Origin: Rathayibacter caricis DSM 15933
GTDB lineage: Bacteria > Actinomycetota > Actinomycetes > Actinomycetales > Microbacteriaceae
Length of the DNA stretch: 64,000 nt
Assembly (NCBI RefSeq): GCF_003044275.1
Contig: NZ_PZPL01000001.1
Location: 1,426,001-1,490,000, forward strand
Reading direction: 5' to 3'
Under the pieces are notes generated by a model, which saw only the letters and a list, made by a program, of their open reading frames with translations, was not told where the DNA came from and made no database searches. Numbering within the stretch: the stretch's first letter is position 1; every line of letters begins with the position of its first letter. The position numbers were made by a program, and so were the translations under genes. Of the stretch, positions 7,697 through 16,849 are shown piece after piece.

Positions 7697-7945
7697 GCGC
7701 TCGACTCTCCAGAAGTCGTCGTACTCGAGCGCCGAGTACGACAACTTCTGCGGAGTCGCCGGCTTCGCTCACCCTGAAGCCCGCGCCCGCTCGAGTGTCC
7801 AAGAGTTGGCGTACTCGGGCGCCGACTACGACAACTTCTGCGGAGTCGCCGGCCGCGCTCTCCCCCACCCTGCGACCGCCCGCTCGACTCTCCAGAAGTT
7901 GTCGTACTCGAGCGCCGAGTACGACAACTTTCGCGGACTCGCGGG
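7697..7945. repeat. Three tandem units each carrying a large palindrome
   Basis: Three copies of a roughly 90-bp unit begin at about 7697, 7788 and 7881. Each starts CGCTCGACTCTCC-like and contains a hairpin with 17-bp arms and a 5-nt GCGC-type loop: 7711-7749, 7801-7839 and 7894-7932. Arms read AGAAGTTGTCGTACTCG and its complement with few mismatches, followed by CGGAGTCGCCGG. No credible gene covers it. Together with the palindrome at 7628 it fills the 457-bp gap between hxlA and the next gene. Confidence 0.85.
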
Positions 7946-8039
7946 CCGCCAGGGTCGCCGCACCCGCCCCACCGGTCAAGCCCCTCCCGCCCCTCCGGCC
8001 CGCGCGATTGTCTGGAGGACCCGACACGACAGGAGCCCC

Positions 8040-8219
8040 GTGCAGTCCAGCACCACCCGCATCGCCCCCATCGAGACCTACGCCGACGACGACGGCTGGC
8101 ACAACCGCATCGCCGACGCCCGCGTCCCGCTGACCCACCACTCCGACCGGGACGAGGCCGAGCGCGAGGGCGCCGCGATGGCCCGCCAGCGCGGCGGCGG
8201 CCACGTCGTGCACGACTGA
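8040..8219 (+). CDS. Small DUF2188-like protein
   Basis: A 59-residue protein from a GTG at 8040 preceded by AGGAG. The pattern of a Trp-containing strand (DDGWHNRIADARV), a helix with alternating acidic residues and Ala (DEAEREGAAMARQRGGG) and a terminal HVVHD resembles the DUF2188 fold, although the usual Gly-containing tail after VVH is missing. Function is unknown; such proteins are small, cytoplasmic and common in actinobacteria. It stands alone between the repeat field and the amino acid permease gene. Confidence 0.55.
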   Translation: MQSSTTRIAPIETYADDDGWHNRIADARVPLTHHSDRDEAEREGAAMARQRGGGHVVHD

Positions 8220-8361
8220 CGCCAGAGCGCGCCGAACCCGACATCCGTCCCTTATCGTGCCGCGTCCCGCGGGGTCAAGTCTCTGTCCGCCCCCGCCGCG
8301 CCCGGCCTAGCCTGGCCCGTCGTGCCGCCCGATCCCGGAGCGCACGTAACGGGAGGACGAC

Positions 8362-9708
8362 ATGGCGACCACGAGTGAGCCCACCGCGACGACCACCGAC
8401 GGGCAGAAGCTGAAGCGCCGCATCACCGGCCCGCTCCTCTTCTTCTTCATCCTCGGCGACGTGCTCGGCGCGGGCATCTACGCCCTCATGGGCACGCTCG
8501 CGAACGAGGTCGGCGGCGCCGTCTGGATGCCGCTGCTGCTCGCGCTCGGCCTCTCGCTGCTGACGGCCGGCTCCTACGCCGAGCTGGTCACGAAGTACCC
8601 GAAGGCGGGCGGCGCCGCTGTCTTCGCCCAGCGCGCGTTCCGCCGTCCGATCGTCTCGTTCCTCGTCGGGTTCGCGATGCTCGCGGCCGGAGTGACGAGC
8701 GCGGCCGGTCTGTCGCTCGCGTTCGCCGGCGACTACCTCGGCACCTTTGTCGACGTGCCGACGGTGCCCACCGCGATCGTGTTCCTGATCCTGGTGGCGT
8801 GCCTGAACGCGCGAGGCGTGGCGGAGTCGCTCCTCAGCAACACGGTGATGACCGTGATCGAGGTCAGCGGCCTCCTCATCGTGATCGCCTGCGTCGCGCT
8901 GCTCGTCGCAGGCGGGGGCGGCGACCTCTCGCGCACGGTCGAGATCGGCGGCGAGCAGGGGCCGGCCCTCGCGGTGCTCGGCGGCGCGATCATCGCCTAC
9001 TACTCCTTCGTCGGCTTCGAGACCTCGGCGAACGTCGCCGAGGAGGTCCGCGACCCCAGTCGCGTCTACCCGCGCGCCCTTTTCGGATCGCTGCTCGCCG
9101 CCGGTGCCGTCTACGTCCTCGTCGGCCTCGCCAGCTCGATCGCGCTGCCCGCCGACGAGCTGGGCGAGTCCTCCGCTCCGCTGCTCGACGTCGTCACCGC
9201 CTCCGGAGTCGGCGTCCCGGCCTGGCTCTTCAGCCTCATCGCGCTGATCGCGGTCGCCAACGGTGCCCTGCTGACCATGATCATGGCCAGCCGCGTCACC
9301 TACGGCATGGCCGAGGAGCGGCTGCTGCCCGCCGTGCTGAGCAAGGTCCTGCCGAAGCGCCGCACGCCCTGGGTCGCGATCGTCGTCACCACCGTGGCGG
9401 CGTGCCTCCTGACGCTCGTCGGGGATCTGGCGACGCTGGCCGAGACCGTCGTGCTCCTCCTCCTGCTCGTCTTCATCAGCACCAACGTCGCGGTCCTGGT
9501 GCTGCGCCGTGACCGCGTCGAGCACGACCACTTCCGCGTCTGGACGGCGATCCCGGTCCTCGGAGTCGCGTCCTGCGTCCTCCTGCTCACGCAGCAGGAC
9601 CCGATCGTCTGGGCCTACGGCGCCGCCTTGCTGGGCATCGGCGCCCTGCTGCACCTGGCGACGAAGCGCCGGAGCGAGCGCGGCGAGCGGGCCCGCGACC
9701 GCGACTGA
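8362..9708 (+). CDS. APC superfamily amino acid/polyamine permease
   Basis: A 448-residue integral membrane protein with about twelve hydrophobic segments. The first contains the APC substrate-binding signature (GDVLGAGIYALMG), and ISFVGFE-like YYSFVGFETSANVAEEV in segment 6 is typical of the family. It most likely exchanges or symports amino acids or related cations across the cytoplasmic membrane; the specific substrate cannot be read from the sequence. A GGGAGGA site precedes the ATG. It is a single-gene transcript followed by a GTAG-hairpin repeat field. Confidence 0.88.
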   Translation: MATTSEPTATTTDGQKLKRRITGPLLFFFILGDVLGAGIYALMGTLANEVGGAVWMPLLLALGLSLLTAGSYAELVTKYPKAGGAAVFAQRAFRRPIVSFLVGFAMLAAGVTSAAGLSLAFAGDYLGTFVDVPTVPTAIVFLILVACLNARGVAESLLSNTVMTVIEVSGLLIVIACVALLVAGGGGDLSRTVEIGGEQGPALAVLGGAIIAYYSFVGFETSANVAEEVRDPSRVYPRALFGSLLAAGAVYVLVGLASSIALPADELGESSAPLLDVVTASGVGVPAWLFSLIALIAVANGALLTMIMASRVTYGMAEERLLPAVLSKVLPKRRTPWVAIVVTTVAACLLTLVGDLATLAETVVLLLLLVFISTNVAVLVLRRDRVEHDHFRVWTAIPVLGVASCVLLLTQQDPIVWAYGAALLGIGALLHLATKRRSERGERARDRD

Positions 9709-9772
9709 CCCCGCTCGCGCGCGGCCGGCCTGCACAACGAAGGTTGAGCGGCGCCGCGGCGCTTCGCTGCCC

Positions 9773-10153
9773 TCTGCTGATCGAGTAGCCGCGGAGCGGC
9801 GTATCGAGATCCGCGCGTCCGGCGCCGGTGGGTCTCGATACGCGCCTGCGGCGCTACTCGACCAGCAAGGGTGGGCGAGTGGTCGGTCTGCGGGCCACAG
9901 TGTGCGTGCAGGCCCCGTTCCGGGTCGAGTCGGTGCGCGTGGTTGCCGCGAGTGGGCGCGAGTCGGGCCCCGGCAGGAGCGCAGGGGCCGTTTCGCGGCG
10001 TTCGCGTCCCCCTCTGCTGATCGAGTAGCCGCAGAGCGGCGTATCGAGATCCGCGGGCCCGGAGTCGGTGGGTCTCCGAGGAGAAGTCACGACACGCGCC
10101 TGCCGCTGCCCTCGCTGATCGAGTAGCCCGCGCAGCGGGCGTATCGAGATCCA
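9773..10153. repeat. GTAG-hairpin (REP/BIME-like) repeat cluster
   Basis: The 656 bp between the permease and the glycosidase gene hold no credible gene. They contain an inverted pair (9775-9815 forward; about 9831-9868 reverse), then single forward copies at about 10015-10053 and 10113-10153, and a degenerate piece near 10207-10241. Forward copies read TGATCGAGTAG, a short G/C stem, then CGTATCGAGATCC. The stem sequence differs between copies but stays paired (for example GCCGC-GGA-GCGGC and GCGCC-TGC-GGCGC). Confidence 0.8.
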
Positions 10154-10265
10154 CCAGCGCCAGAAGTCCCGGTCAGCCACCGATCTCCTGGCGACGGCGG
10201 CGCTCGCTACGCCCCTGCCGCGCTCCTCGACCACCAGAGATCCCCGCCTTCGACGCCCCACGACG

Positions 10266-10315
10266 GACGAGGACCTCCCGGGCCGAGCTGCTGCTCGACC
10301 CGGGAGGTCCTCGTC
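10266..10315 (-). terminator. Strong hairpin terminator of the large glycosidase gene
   Basis: A perfect 17-bp stem: GACGAGGACCTCCCGGG at 10266-10282 with its complement at 10299-10315 and a 16-nt loop. It begins 50 bp beyond the stop of the minus-strand glycosidase gene. Confidence 0.8.
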
Positions 10316-10364
10316 GTCAGGGCCGGATCACGTCGGACCAGGTCCGCCGCTCACCGCCCGCGCC

Positions 10365-13300
10365 TCACCGGCAGGTCAGCGCGGGGTGCGCCACCGTCTG
10401 CGTGTGCGCTCCCGCTCCGCCACCGGACCGGCTCACCGCCACCGACACGTCGCCGGCCGGCAGCACCGCCAGGCGCGTGCTGAAGGCGTGGGTCGCCGCC
10501 TTGCCGGGCACGACCGAGGCGAACGACTTCACGGTCGTCCCCCGCGTCATCGTCACGTCGACCGGCACCGCGTCGCGGTTGACCGAGGTGACCGTCACGA
10601 CCGCCTTGCCCGAGATGCAGCGCACGGCGGCCGTGCTGACGACGTTCAGCTTCGTCTCCTGCGCCGGCAGGACGAACGGAGCGAAGTCGATCCAGTCGAC
10701 GTCCGGCGCGACGGCGTAGCCGGGCAGGACCCGGTCGTCGCTCGTGCTGGTCGTCGGGCCCTCGTCGATGAACAGCGTCGAGCGGGTGTTGCCGAAGGTC
10801 ACCGGACCGGAGTCGGTCGCGAGGTCCAGCGGCAGGACCGCCTCCCAGAAGTTGCTCGAGGAGTAGGTGTAGCGGAAGGTGGTGCGGCCCACGAGGCCCG
10901 TGGTGCCGGCCTCCTCGGCCTGCAGCCCGAGGTCGACGACCTGAGGGTTGTAGTCGTGCGTCCCCTCGATGTCGTCGTTCGAGTAGTGCACGACGGCGTC
11001 GTAGGCGCCGGCCTTGTCGAAGCCCGGGAGACGGGGCACCGTGAGCGTGCCCTCGTTCGCCGGGTTCGCGTCGGTGATGCCGAGCCCCGTCACGTATCCG
11101 GTCCCGGATCCGTTGGTGAGGGCTCCGCCGAAGCCGGCGACCGCGGCCGTGCCGCCGAGGTCGACGGTGGCGAGGTCCTCGGCCTGCACGCGGACGATGG
11201 AGGCGTCACCCGCGACCGCGCGCGTGGTCGTGACCGACCCGACGCGGACGCTGCCGGTGCTCGCCAGCTCGACCTCGCTGATGCCCTCGGGCAGGTGGAC
11301 GCGGACCGTCGTCGTGCCCGGCGCGAAGGTCCCCGCGCGGCGGCCGTTGACGTCGACGGTCAGCGAGGTGCCGGCGGCACCCTCCCACGCCACGGCGAGG
11401 TCGTAGTAGCCGGACTCGAACGTCGACGGGTAGAGGTCGGCGCGCTCGCCGGTCTCGAGCGAGAGGCGTCCGCCCGAGAGCGTCGCACCGTCGATCAGGC
11501 GGAACCCGGTCGCCGGGTACTCGACGGACTCGGTGTTCGCCGTGTCGCCGACCCGGACGAGCTCGAAGCGGTCGAGCGTCACTCCGCCGTCGGCACCGGC
11601 GCCGGGCAGGAGGGTCGCCCCGTCCTTGCTGGTGCGCACTCCGACGGTGTGGGTGCCGGCGCTGAGGGCGACGTACACCTCGGCACTGCCGCGGGCGACG
11701 GTGCGGACGTTGCTCGGCTTGATCGCGTTCGCTCCGTACTGGGCGAGCGTCGAGAACGCGCCGTCGACGAAGACCGCGTGCTGCGCGGCCCGGCCGGGCG
11801 TGGCCCCGAGGATCTGCAGGCGGTAGAGGCCGGCCTGCGCCACCGACACGGTCCAGTCGGCGCGCGAGCCCACGGCGGCGAAGCCGGAGACGTCGCGGTC
11901 GCCGGAGGCGCGGTAGCCGTCGGGCGTGCGGGTGGCCGCGGCGGTGAGGCGCGTGGCCTCGGCCTCGATCACGTGGCGCTCGCCCTGGGCGGCGGCGGCC
12001 GCCTCCACGTCGCGGGTCGCGGCGGGAGTGACGACGACCTGGTAGGCGCTCGACGAGTTCGCGGAGGGGATCCGGAGCTCGACGCGGCCGTTCACGACGG
12101 ACACGGCGTCGTCGGCGAGGACGACCCGGGGAGTCCCCGCGATGCCGTCGGTGCCGCTGACGACGGCCTCGCGGACCTCGACGTCCACGGAGGAGCCGAA
12201 CGTCGCGCTGTCGAGGCCGTTCAGCGTCAGCGCGCCGTCACGGCCGTCGGGGATGCCCGCGACGATGACCTGGGCGCGGTCGGCGTCCCGGTCGATCGCG
12301 GCGATCGCCTTCTCGCGGTTCGTGGTGACCGCGGCCGTGCGCGATCCGGTCATGTCGCCGTACCACTTGAAGAGCCACCAGCCGCCGTTCGCGGCGTTGA
12401 CCTTCGCCTGGTTGTCCGAGAGCGTGCCGGAGGCGGTCCAGTAGGCCGTCTGGGCGTCGATCTTGGCCGCCTCGAAGCCGGCGAACCAGCGCAGGAGGTT
12501 GGCGGGCGAGCTCATGTCGGTGCTGGCGCCCCACTCGGTGATGTTGATCGAGGGGATGTCGGCGGCGGCGATGCCCACCTCGGCGGCGTAGCGGCGGAAG
12601 TCCGACGCGCGGTCGGGGAGCCACTGGTAGCCGCGGAGCTCGTGCCAGACGTAGATGTCGGGCACCGTGTTCGTCGCGCGGGCCATGTTCAGGAACGTCT
12701 TGATGTTGCCCTCACCACGCCAGGCGGCGTCTCCGGGGCCCGCGATCTGCGGACGTGCGAGACCGTGCTTCGCGTAGGTGGCGGTGATGACGTCCCACGC
12801 CGCCTTCCAGTCGGTCGCCCCACCGGGGGTGAAGCTGTTGGGCTGGTTGCCGACGTGCATGTAGCGGTTGTAGAGGTCGTCCGAGTTCAGCCACTGCAGG
12901 TCGACCTCGTTGAACGGGATGAAGACGTACTTCTCGGGGTTCTCGGCCTCGCGGGCGACCTCGTCGACGACGATCTCGAGCACCTCGAGGTAGTCCCAGA
13001 CGCCGTTCGGAGCAGAAGTGAAGTCGTCGGTCAGGCGTCCGCTCGCGTCGCGGACGTAGCTGCGGTCGTCACCGGGGCGCTTCCCGCCGTTGTAGGGCCA
13101 GTCGGGGTAGTAATCCTGGGTGTAGAGGTAGAGGCCCTCGCCGTACTTGTCGAAGAAGGTCTTCTCGACGGTGAAGGCGTCGCCGCCCGGGTGCTGCGTG
13201 CCGAACGGGGGCTTCTGCGACACGTTGGTCATCGCCGCGCCGTTGACGAGCGCCTGCGTGGGCGAGCCCTCGTCGCCGAGGCCGTAGAGGGTGCCGGAGG

Positions 13301-14417
13301 CTCCTCCGCGGAACTCGCCCGTGTCCTGACCGAAGTCGACGGCGATCGGCTCGGTCGGCCGCGCCGTGACGGTGACGGTCGTGGTGAACGGGGTCGACCA
13401 TCCGGCGACGGTGCCGTTCACGGTGAACGTCGCACCGGCGGTGGCGTAGGCCGAGGCGGGGACGGCGTCCCAGGTGATCGCCGCGGTGGCGGGCCCGGAC
13501 TCGCGCGTGACGTTCACGCTCGCGGGGAGGGCCGGCGCGACCTTCGCGGCGGTGGAGACGCTGAAGCTCTGACGCTCGACCGACACGATCGCGCCCGCGT
13601 CCTCGAGGTAGGCGTTCGAGACCTGCTCGGCCGTGAGGGCGGTGCGGTAGACCGCGAAGTCGTCGAACTGGCCGCCGAAGAACGCGGCGTAGGGCCCCGC
13701 CCACGGCACGCGGCCGATGAGGCCCGAGCGGGTGCTGGACGGCGAGGCGAGCTTCGCGAAGTCGAGCGAGACCGCCTCCGTCCGCACGAGCGAGCCGTTG
13801 ATGTAGTACGAGACGGAGTCGGTCGTGGCGACCGTGGTGATCTGCGCCCAGGTGTTCGTGGGCAGCGGCGTGGAGGACACCGCCTTGACCTCGGTGCCCG
13901 TGTTGGCCGCGGCCTTCGACTGCCCGCCCTCGTTCGGCACGTGGTAGAGCCCCCAGTTGTCGCGGGGGAGCGCATCGCTGCCGATGATGTACGACCACGG
14001 GAGCTGGCCGGCGTTGGCGCCGTCCCACTTGATCCAGGTCGAGACGGTCATCGCCGACGTGTCCGCGAAGAGTCCCGCGGGGATGTCGAGGTAGGGCGCG
14101 GCGGTCGTCGACGAGCCCTGCGCCCCTCCGGGGAAGAGGCCGGAGGCGCCGGACCCGGCGACGGGACCCGTTCCGCGCGGCAGCGACGTCGCGTTGCGGA
14201 CGCGGGCGTCGAAGGCGGAGCCGAGGGATCCCTGGTTGGCGATGGTGGCCGCCGAGGGGTTCTGGTCGAACGTGTAGAGGACGGCGGGGGTGGGAGGAGT
14301 GTCGACCGCTGCCGCGGGACCGCCGCCGACGAGTGTCGAGGCGGCCAGCACGGGCAGTGCGACCAGGGCGGCGATCGAGGCGGTGATCCGCCTCGAGAAG
14401 GGGTGGGGAGTGTGCAT
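10365..14417 (-). CDS. Giant secreted multidomain glycoside hydrolase (GH-A clan, GH39-like)
   Basis: A 1350-residue exported enzyme. In order: signal peptide (to about residue 37), a LamG/concanavalin-like domain (45-275, YTFDQN...GGQFDDFAVYRTALTAEQ), an Ig-like domain (276-355), a TIM-barrel catalytic domain (about 356-705), then carbohydrate-binding-type beta domains (VIEAEATRL... from about 815) and Ig-like tails. The catalytic pair of a retaining clan GH-A enzyme is visible: acid/base E504 in FNEVD and nucleophile E628 in NITEWGAS. It resembles GH39-type beta-xylosidase-like proteins, but the substrate is not determined. It is divergent from the GH36 alpha-galactosidase gene and shares a 259-bp promoter with three LacI-type dyads. 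No cell-wall anchor is seen. Confidence 0.8.
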   Translation of the reverse strand: MHTPHPFSRRITASIAALVALPVLAASTLVGGGPAAAVDTPPTPAVLYTFDQNPSAATIANQGSLGSAFDARVRNATSLPRGTGPVAGSGASGLFPGGAQGSSTTAAPYLDIPAGLFADTSAMTVSTWIKWDGANAGQLPWSYIIGSDALPRDNWGLYHVPNEGGQSKAAANTGTEVKAVSSTPLPTNTWAQITTVATTDSVSYYINGSLVRTEAVSLDFAKLASPSSTRSGLIGRVPWAGPYAAFFGGQFDDFAVYRTALTAEQVSNAYLEDAGAIVSVERQSFSVSTAAKVAPALPASVNVTRESGPATAAITWDAVPASAYATAGATFTVNGTVAGWSTPFTTTVTVTARPTEPIAVDFGQDTGEFRGGASGTLYGLGDEGSPTQALVNGAAMTNVSQKPPFGTQHPGGDAFTVEKTFFDKYGEGLYLYTQDYYPDWPYNGGKRPGDDRSYVRDASGRLTDDFTSAPNGVWDYLEVLEIVVDEVAREAENPEKYVFIPFNEVDLQWLNSDDLYNRYMHVGNQPNSFTPGGATDWKAAWDVITATYAKHGLARPQIAGPGDAAWRGEGNIKTFLNMARATNTVPDIYVWHELRGYQWLPDRASDFRRYAAEVGIAAADIPSINITEWGASTDMSSPANLLRWFAGFEAAKIDAQTAYWTASGTLSDNQAKVNAANGGWWLFKWYGDMTGSRTAAVTTNREKAIAAIDRDADRAQVIVAGIPDGRDGALTLNGLDSATFGSSVDVEVREAVVSGTDGIAGTPRVVLADDAVSVVNGRVELRIPSANSSSAYQVVVTPAATRDVEAAAAAQGERHVIEAEATRLTAAATRTPDGYRASGDRDVSGFAAVGSRADWTVSVAQAGLYRLQILGATPGRAAQHAVFVDGAFSTLAQYGANAIKPSNVRTVARGSAEVYVALSAGTHTVGVRTSKDGATLLPGAGADGGVTLDRFELVRVGDTANTESVEYPATGFRLIDGATLSGGRLSLETGERADLYPSTFESGYYDLAVAWEGAAGTSLTVDVNGRRAGTFAPGTTTVRVHLPEGISEVELASTGSVRVGSVTTTRAVAGDASIVRVQAEDLATVDLGGTAAVAGFGGALTNGSGTGYVTGLGITDANPANEGTLTVPRLPGFDKAGAYDAVVHYSNDDIEGTHDYNPQVVDLGLQAEEAGTTGLVGRTTFRYTYSSSNFWEAVLPLDLATDSGPVTFGNTRSTLFIDEGPTTSTSDDRVLPGYAVAPDVDWIDFAPFVLPAQETKLNVVSTAAVRCISGKAVVTVTSVNRDAVPVDVTMTRGTTVKSFASVVPGKAATHAFSTRLAVLPAGDVSVAVSRSGGGAGAHTQTVAHPALTCR

Positions 14418-14487
14418 CGGTTCCTCAACGCTGAGAAGGGATCTGGACTCGCTGTCGAGGCGAGGTCGAGACGGGTCGGTGCCAGCA

Positions 14488-14613
14488 CGATATCGATATC
14501 ACGCGCTGATCTCCAGACATTTCTGAAATCGCTACCAGACTCCATCGCCCGGCCGGCCGAGCGTGCAGATAACGCTTTCATCACAGGCTTGCACTTTCGT
14601 GAAATCGGTATCA
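14488..14613. promoter_or_regulatory. Three operator-like dyads in the divergent GH39-like/GH36 promoter
   Basis: Three related 14-bp dyads: CGATATCGATATCA at 14488-14501, TGAAATCGCTACCA at 14524-14537 and TGAAATCGGTATCA at 14600-14613. They share the pattern TGAWATCG-N-TAYCA around a central CG, typical of LacI-family sites. A different element, ATAACGCTTTCATC near 14568-14581, resembles the catabolite-type operators at 26635 and 33504. The LacI gene at 20175, at the end of this locus, is the best candidate regulator. Confidence 0.6.
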
Positions 14614-14676
14614 GTATCTGTCCAGTCCCGAATCCGGGACCACGCCCTTCCCACTCCGCGACGACGAGGAGCCCCT

Positions 14677-16785
14677 GTGCCCGAGCAGCTGACCTGGGGG
14701 CCCCGCGACGGGCTCCGACTGACCTTCGACTGCCCGCCCGGTGCTCCGCTCGCGCTGTCCGCCGTCGCCGCTCCCGGCGTCCGGCTCGAGGCGACGCACG
14801 TCGCCCCGTTCTTCGAGATCACCACCGCCGCCGCCGGCCACGACCCCGCGAGCTCCCGCCTCACCCACACCCGCATCGGTGCGGCGATGCGCTACGTCTC
14901 GCACCGCGAGAGCCTCGTCGACGGAGTCGCCGTCCTCGAGATCGAGGCCGAGGCTCCGTCGTTCGGCGTCGTCGCCCGGGCGGTCCTGCGGCAGGTCGTC
15001 GGAGTCGCGGCCGTCACGTCCGAGGTCGCGGTCGGAGCGCTGTCGCGCCAGGTCCTGCGCTCGGTCGCGTCCTGGAGCGCCGACCTCGGGGCCCCGTCCG
15101 GCGCCGACGGCAAGGACGCGTTCACCCGCTGGTCGCTGCTGCGCGGAGAGAACGACTGGCTGGGGGAGGGGCGCTGGCGCACCGCGCCCGTCCGCGACTC
15201 CGGATTCGTGACGCTCCGCGAGGACATCACCGGCCACGACCCGCGCGGCGCGGTCGGCGCCGTGTCCACCGGCAGCTGGTCCACCGGCTCGCACCTCCCG
15301 GTCGGCGGCCTCCTCGCCCCCGACGCCGCCCTGCTCTGGCAGATCGAGCACAACGGAGCGTGGCGCTGGGAGGTGGGCGAGGACATCGACGGCGGAACGC
15401 TCGCCCTCTCGGGTCCGACCGACCTCGATCACGGCTGGATCCGCGCCCTCGAAGCGGGGGACGTCTTCACCTCGGTCCCGGTGACCGTGGCGCTCGGAGC
15501 CACGGCCGACGCCGCGGTCTCCGCGCTGACGCACCACCGCCGCGCGACCCGCCGGTCCCACCCCGACGACACCGCCCTGCCCGTCGTCTTCAACGACTAC
15601 ATGAACACCCTCAACGGCGACCCGACCACCGAGAAGCTGCTGCCGCTGATCGACGCCGCGGCCGCCGCGGGTGCCGAGATCTTCTGCATCGACGCCGGCT
15701 GGTACGACGAGAGCGGCGTGCCCGGCGGCTGGTGGAGCAGTGTCGGGGCCTGGCAGCCGTCCGCGAAGCGCTTCCCCGGCGGTCTCGGCGAGGTCGTCGA
15801 TCGGATCCACGGGCACGGCCTGGTCCCGGGCCTCTGGCTCGAGCCGGAGGTGATCGGCGTCGACAGCCCGGTGGCCGACCGCCTCCCCGACGATGCGTTC
15901 CTGCAGCGCTGCGGCATCCGCATCGAGGAGCACGAGCGCTTCCACCTCGACCTCCGCCACCCGGCCGCCGTCGCCCACCTCGACGAGACGGTGGACCGCC
16001 TGGTCGCCGACTTCGGCATCGGCTTCTTCAAGTTCGACTACAACATCGACGCGGGCCCGGGCACCGACGCGGCCTCCGACTCCGTCGGCGACGGACTGCT
16101 CGGCCACAACCGCGCCTACCTGGCCTGGCTCGACGCCCTGCTCGACCGGCACCCGACCCTGGTGATCGAGAGCTGCTCCTCGGGAGCGATGCGGCAGGAC
16201 TGGGCCGTGATGTCGCGGCTGCAGATGCAGTCGACCTCCGACCAGCAGGACTTCCGCCTCTACCCGCCGATCGCGGCCGCGGCGCCGATGATGCTCCTCC
16301 CGGAGCAGGCGGCCAGCTGGGCGTACCCGCAGGCCGACATGGACGACGAGGAGATCGCGTTCTGCCTGGTCACGGGCCTCCTCGGCCGGTTCTACCTCTC
16401 GGGCTACCTCAACCGGATGTCCGACCCGCAGCTCGCGCTGGTGCACGAGGCCGTCACCGCGGCCAAGTCGCTCCGCGGCGCGATCGCCTCCTCCGCGCCC
16501 CGCTGGCCGCTCGGCCTGCCCGGCTGGACCGACGACGCAGTCGCCCTGGCGCTGCGCACCGAGGACGAGCACCTCGTCTCCCTCTGGCGCCGCAGCGGCA
16601 CGGACGACGTCGCGCTGCACTTCCCGGAGCTGCTCGGGCAGGACGTCGACGTGTCGGTCGTCTTCCCCGTGGCGCTCCCGGCCTGGGGTGCCGACTGGGA
16701 CGCGTCCACGGCCCGCCTCACCGTCCGGCCCACCGGCTCCGGTCCCTCCGCCCGAACCTTCCGACTGTCCCTCCGCACCACCTGA
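14677..16785 (+). CDS. Alpha-galactosidase, GH36 family
   Basis: A 702-residue cytoplasmic retaining glycosidase that removes terminal alpha-galactosyl residues from imported oligosaccharides. The nucleophile is D454 in FFKFDYNID and the acid/base is D508 in SCSSGAMRQDW, with the conserved Cys500. An N-terminal beta-sandwich precedes the barrel and a C-terminal beta domain follows, the normal GH36 layout. No signal peptide is present with the chosen GTG start at 14677, which has GAGGAG 5 bp upstream; an upstream in-frame ATG at 14563 would run through the operators. It leads an operon with a sugar-binding lipoprotein, two permeases and a LacI regulator. Confidence 0.9.
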   Translation: MPEQLTWGPRDGLRLTFDCPPGAPLALSAVAAPGVRLEATHVAPFFEITTAAAGHDPASSRLTHTRIGAAMRYVSHRESLVDGVAVLEIEAEAPSFGVVARAVLRQVVGVAAVTSEVAVGALSRQVLRSVASWSADLGAPSGADGKDAFTRWSLLRGENDWLGEGRWRTAPVRDSGFVTLREDITGHDPRGAVGAVSTGSWSTGSHLPVGGLLAPDAALLWQIEHNGAWRWEVGEDIDGGTLALSGPTDLDHGWIRALEAGDVFTSVPVTVALGATADAAVSALTHHRRATRRSHPDDTALPVVFNDYMNTLNGDPTTEKLLPLIDAAAAAGAEIFCIDAGWYDESGVPGGWWSSVGAWQPSAKRFPGGLGEVVDRIHGHGLVPGLWLEPEVIGVDSPVADRLPDDAFLQRCGIRIEEHERFHLDLRHPAAVAHLDETVDRLVADFGIGFFKFDYNIDAGPGTDAASDSVGDGLLGHNRAYLAWLDALLDRHPTLVIESCSSGAMRQDWAVMSRLQMQSTSDQQDFRLYPPIAAAAPMMLLPEQAASWAYPQADMDDEEIAFCLVTGLLGRFYLSGYLNRMSDPQLALVHEAVTAAKSLRGAIASSAPRWPLGLPGWTDDAVALALRTEDEHLVSLWRRSGTDDVALHFPELLGQDVDVSVVFPVALPAWGADWDASTARLTVRPTGSGPSARTFRLSLRTT

Positions 16786-16849
16786 CCCCCCTGCCGGGTC
16801 CACCCGTCCCGGCATACCCTCTCCACACACAGAAAGCTCGAGTATTTCG

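Noticed and set aside
7697..7945. Possible CRISPR array
   Set aside because: Only three units of about 90 bp, each itself palindromic, with partly similar linkers and no cas genes; repeat and spacer sizes do not fit.
9773..10153. Possible insertion-sequence ends or attachment sites
   Set aside because: The elements are small, occur in multiple inverted pairs at five loci and flank no transposase or integrase; REP-like elements explain them better.
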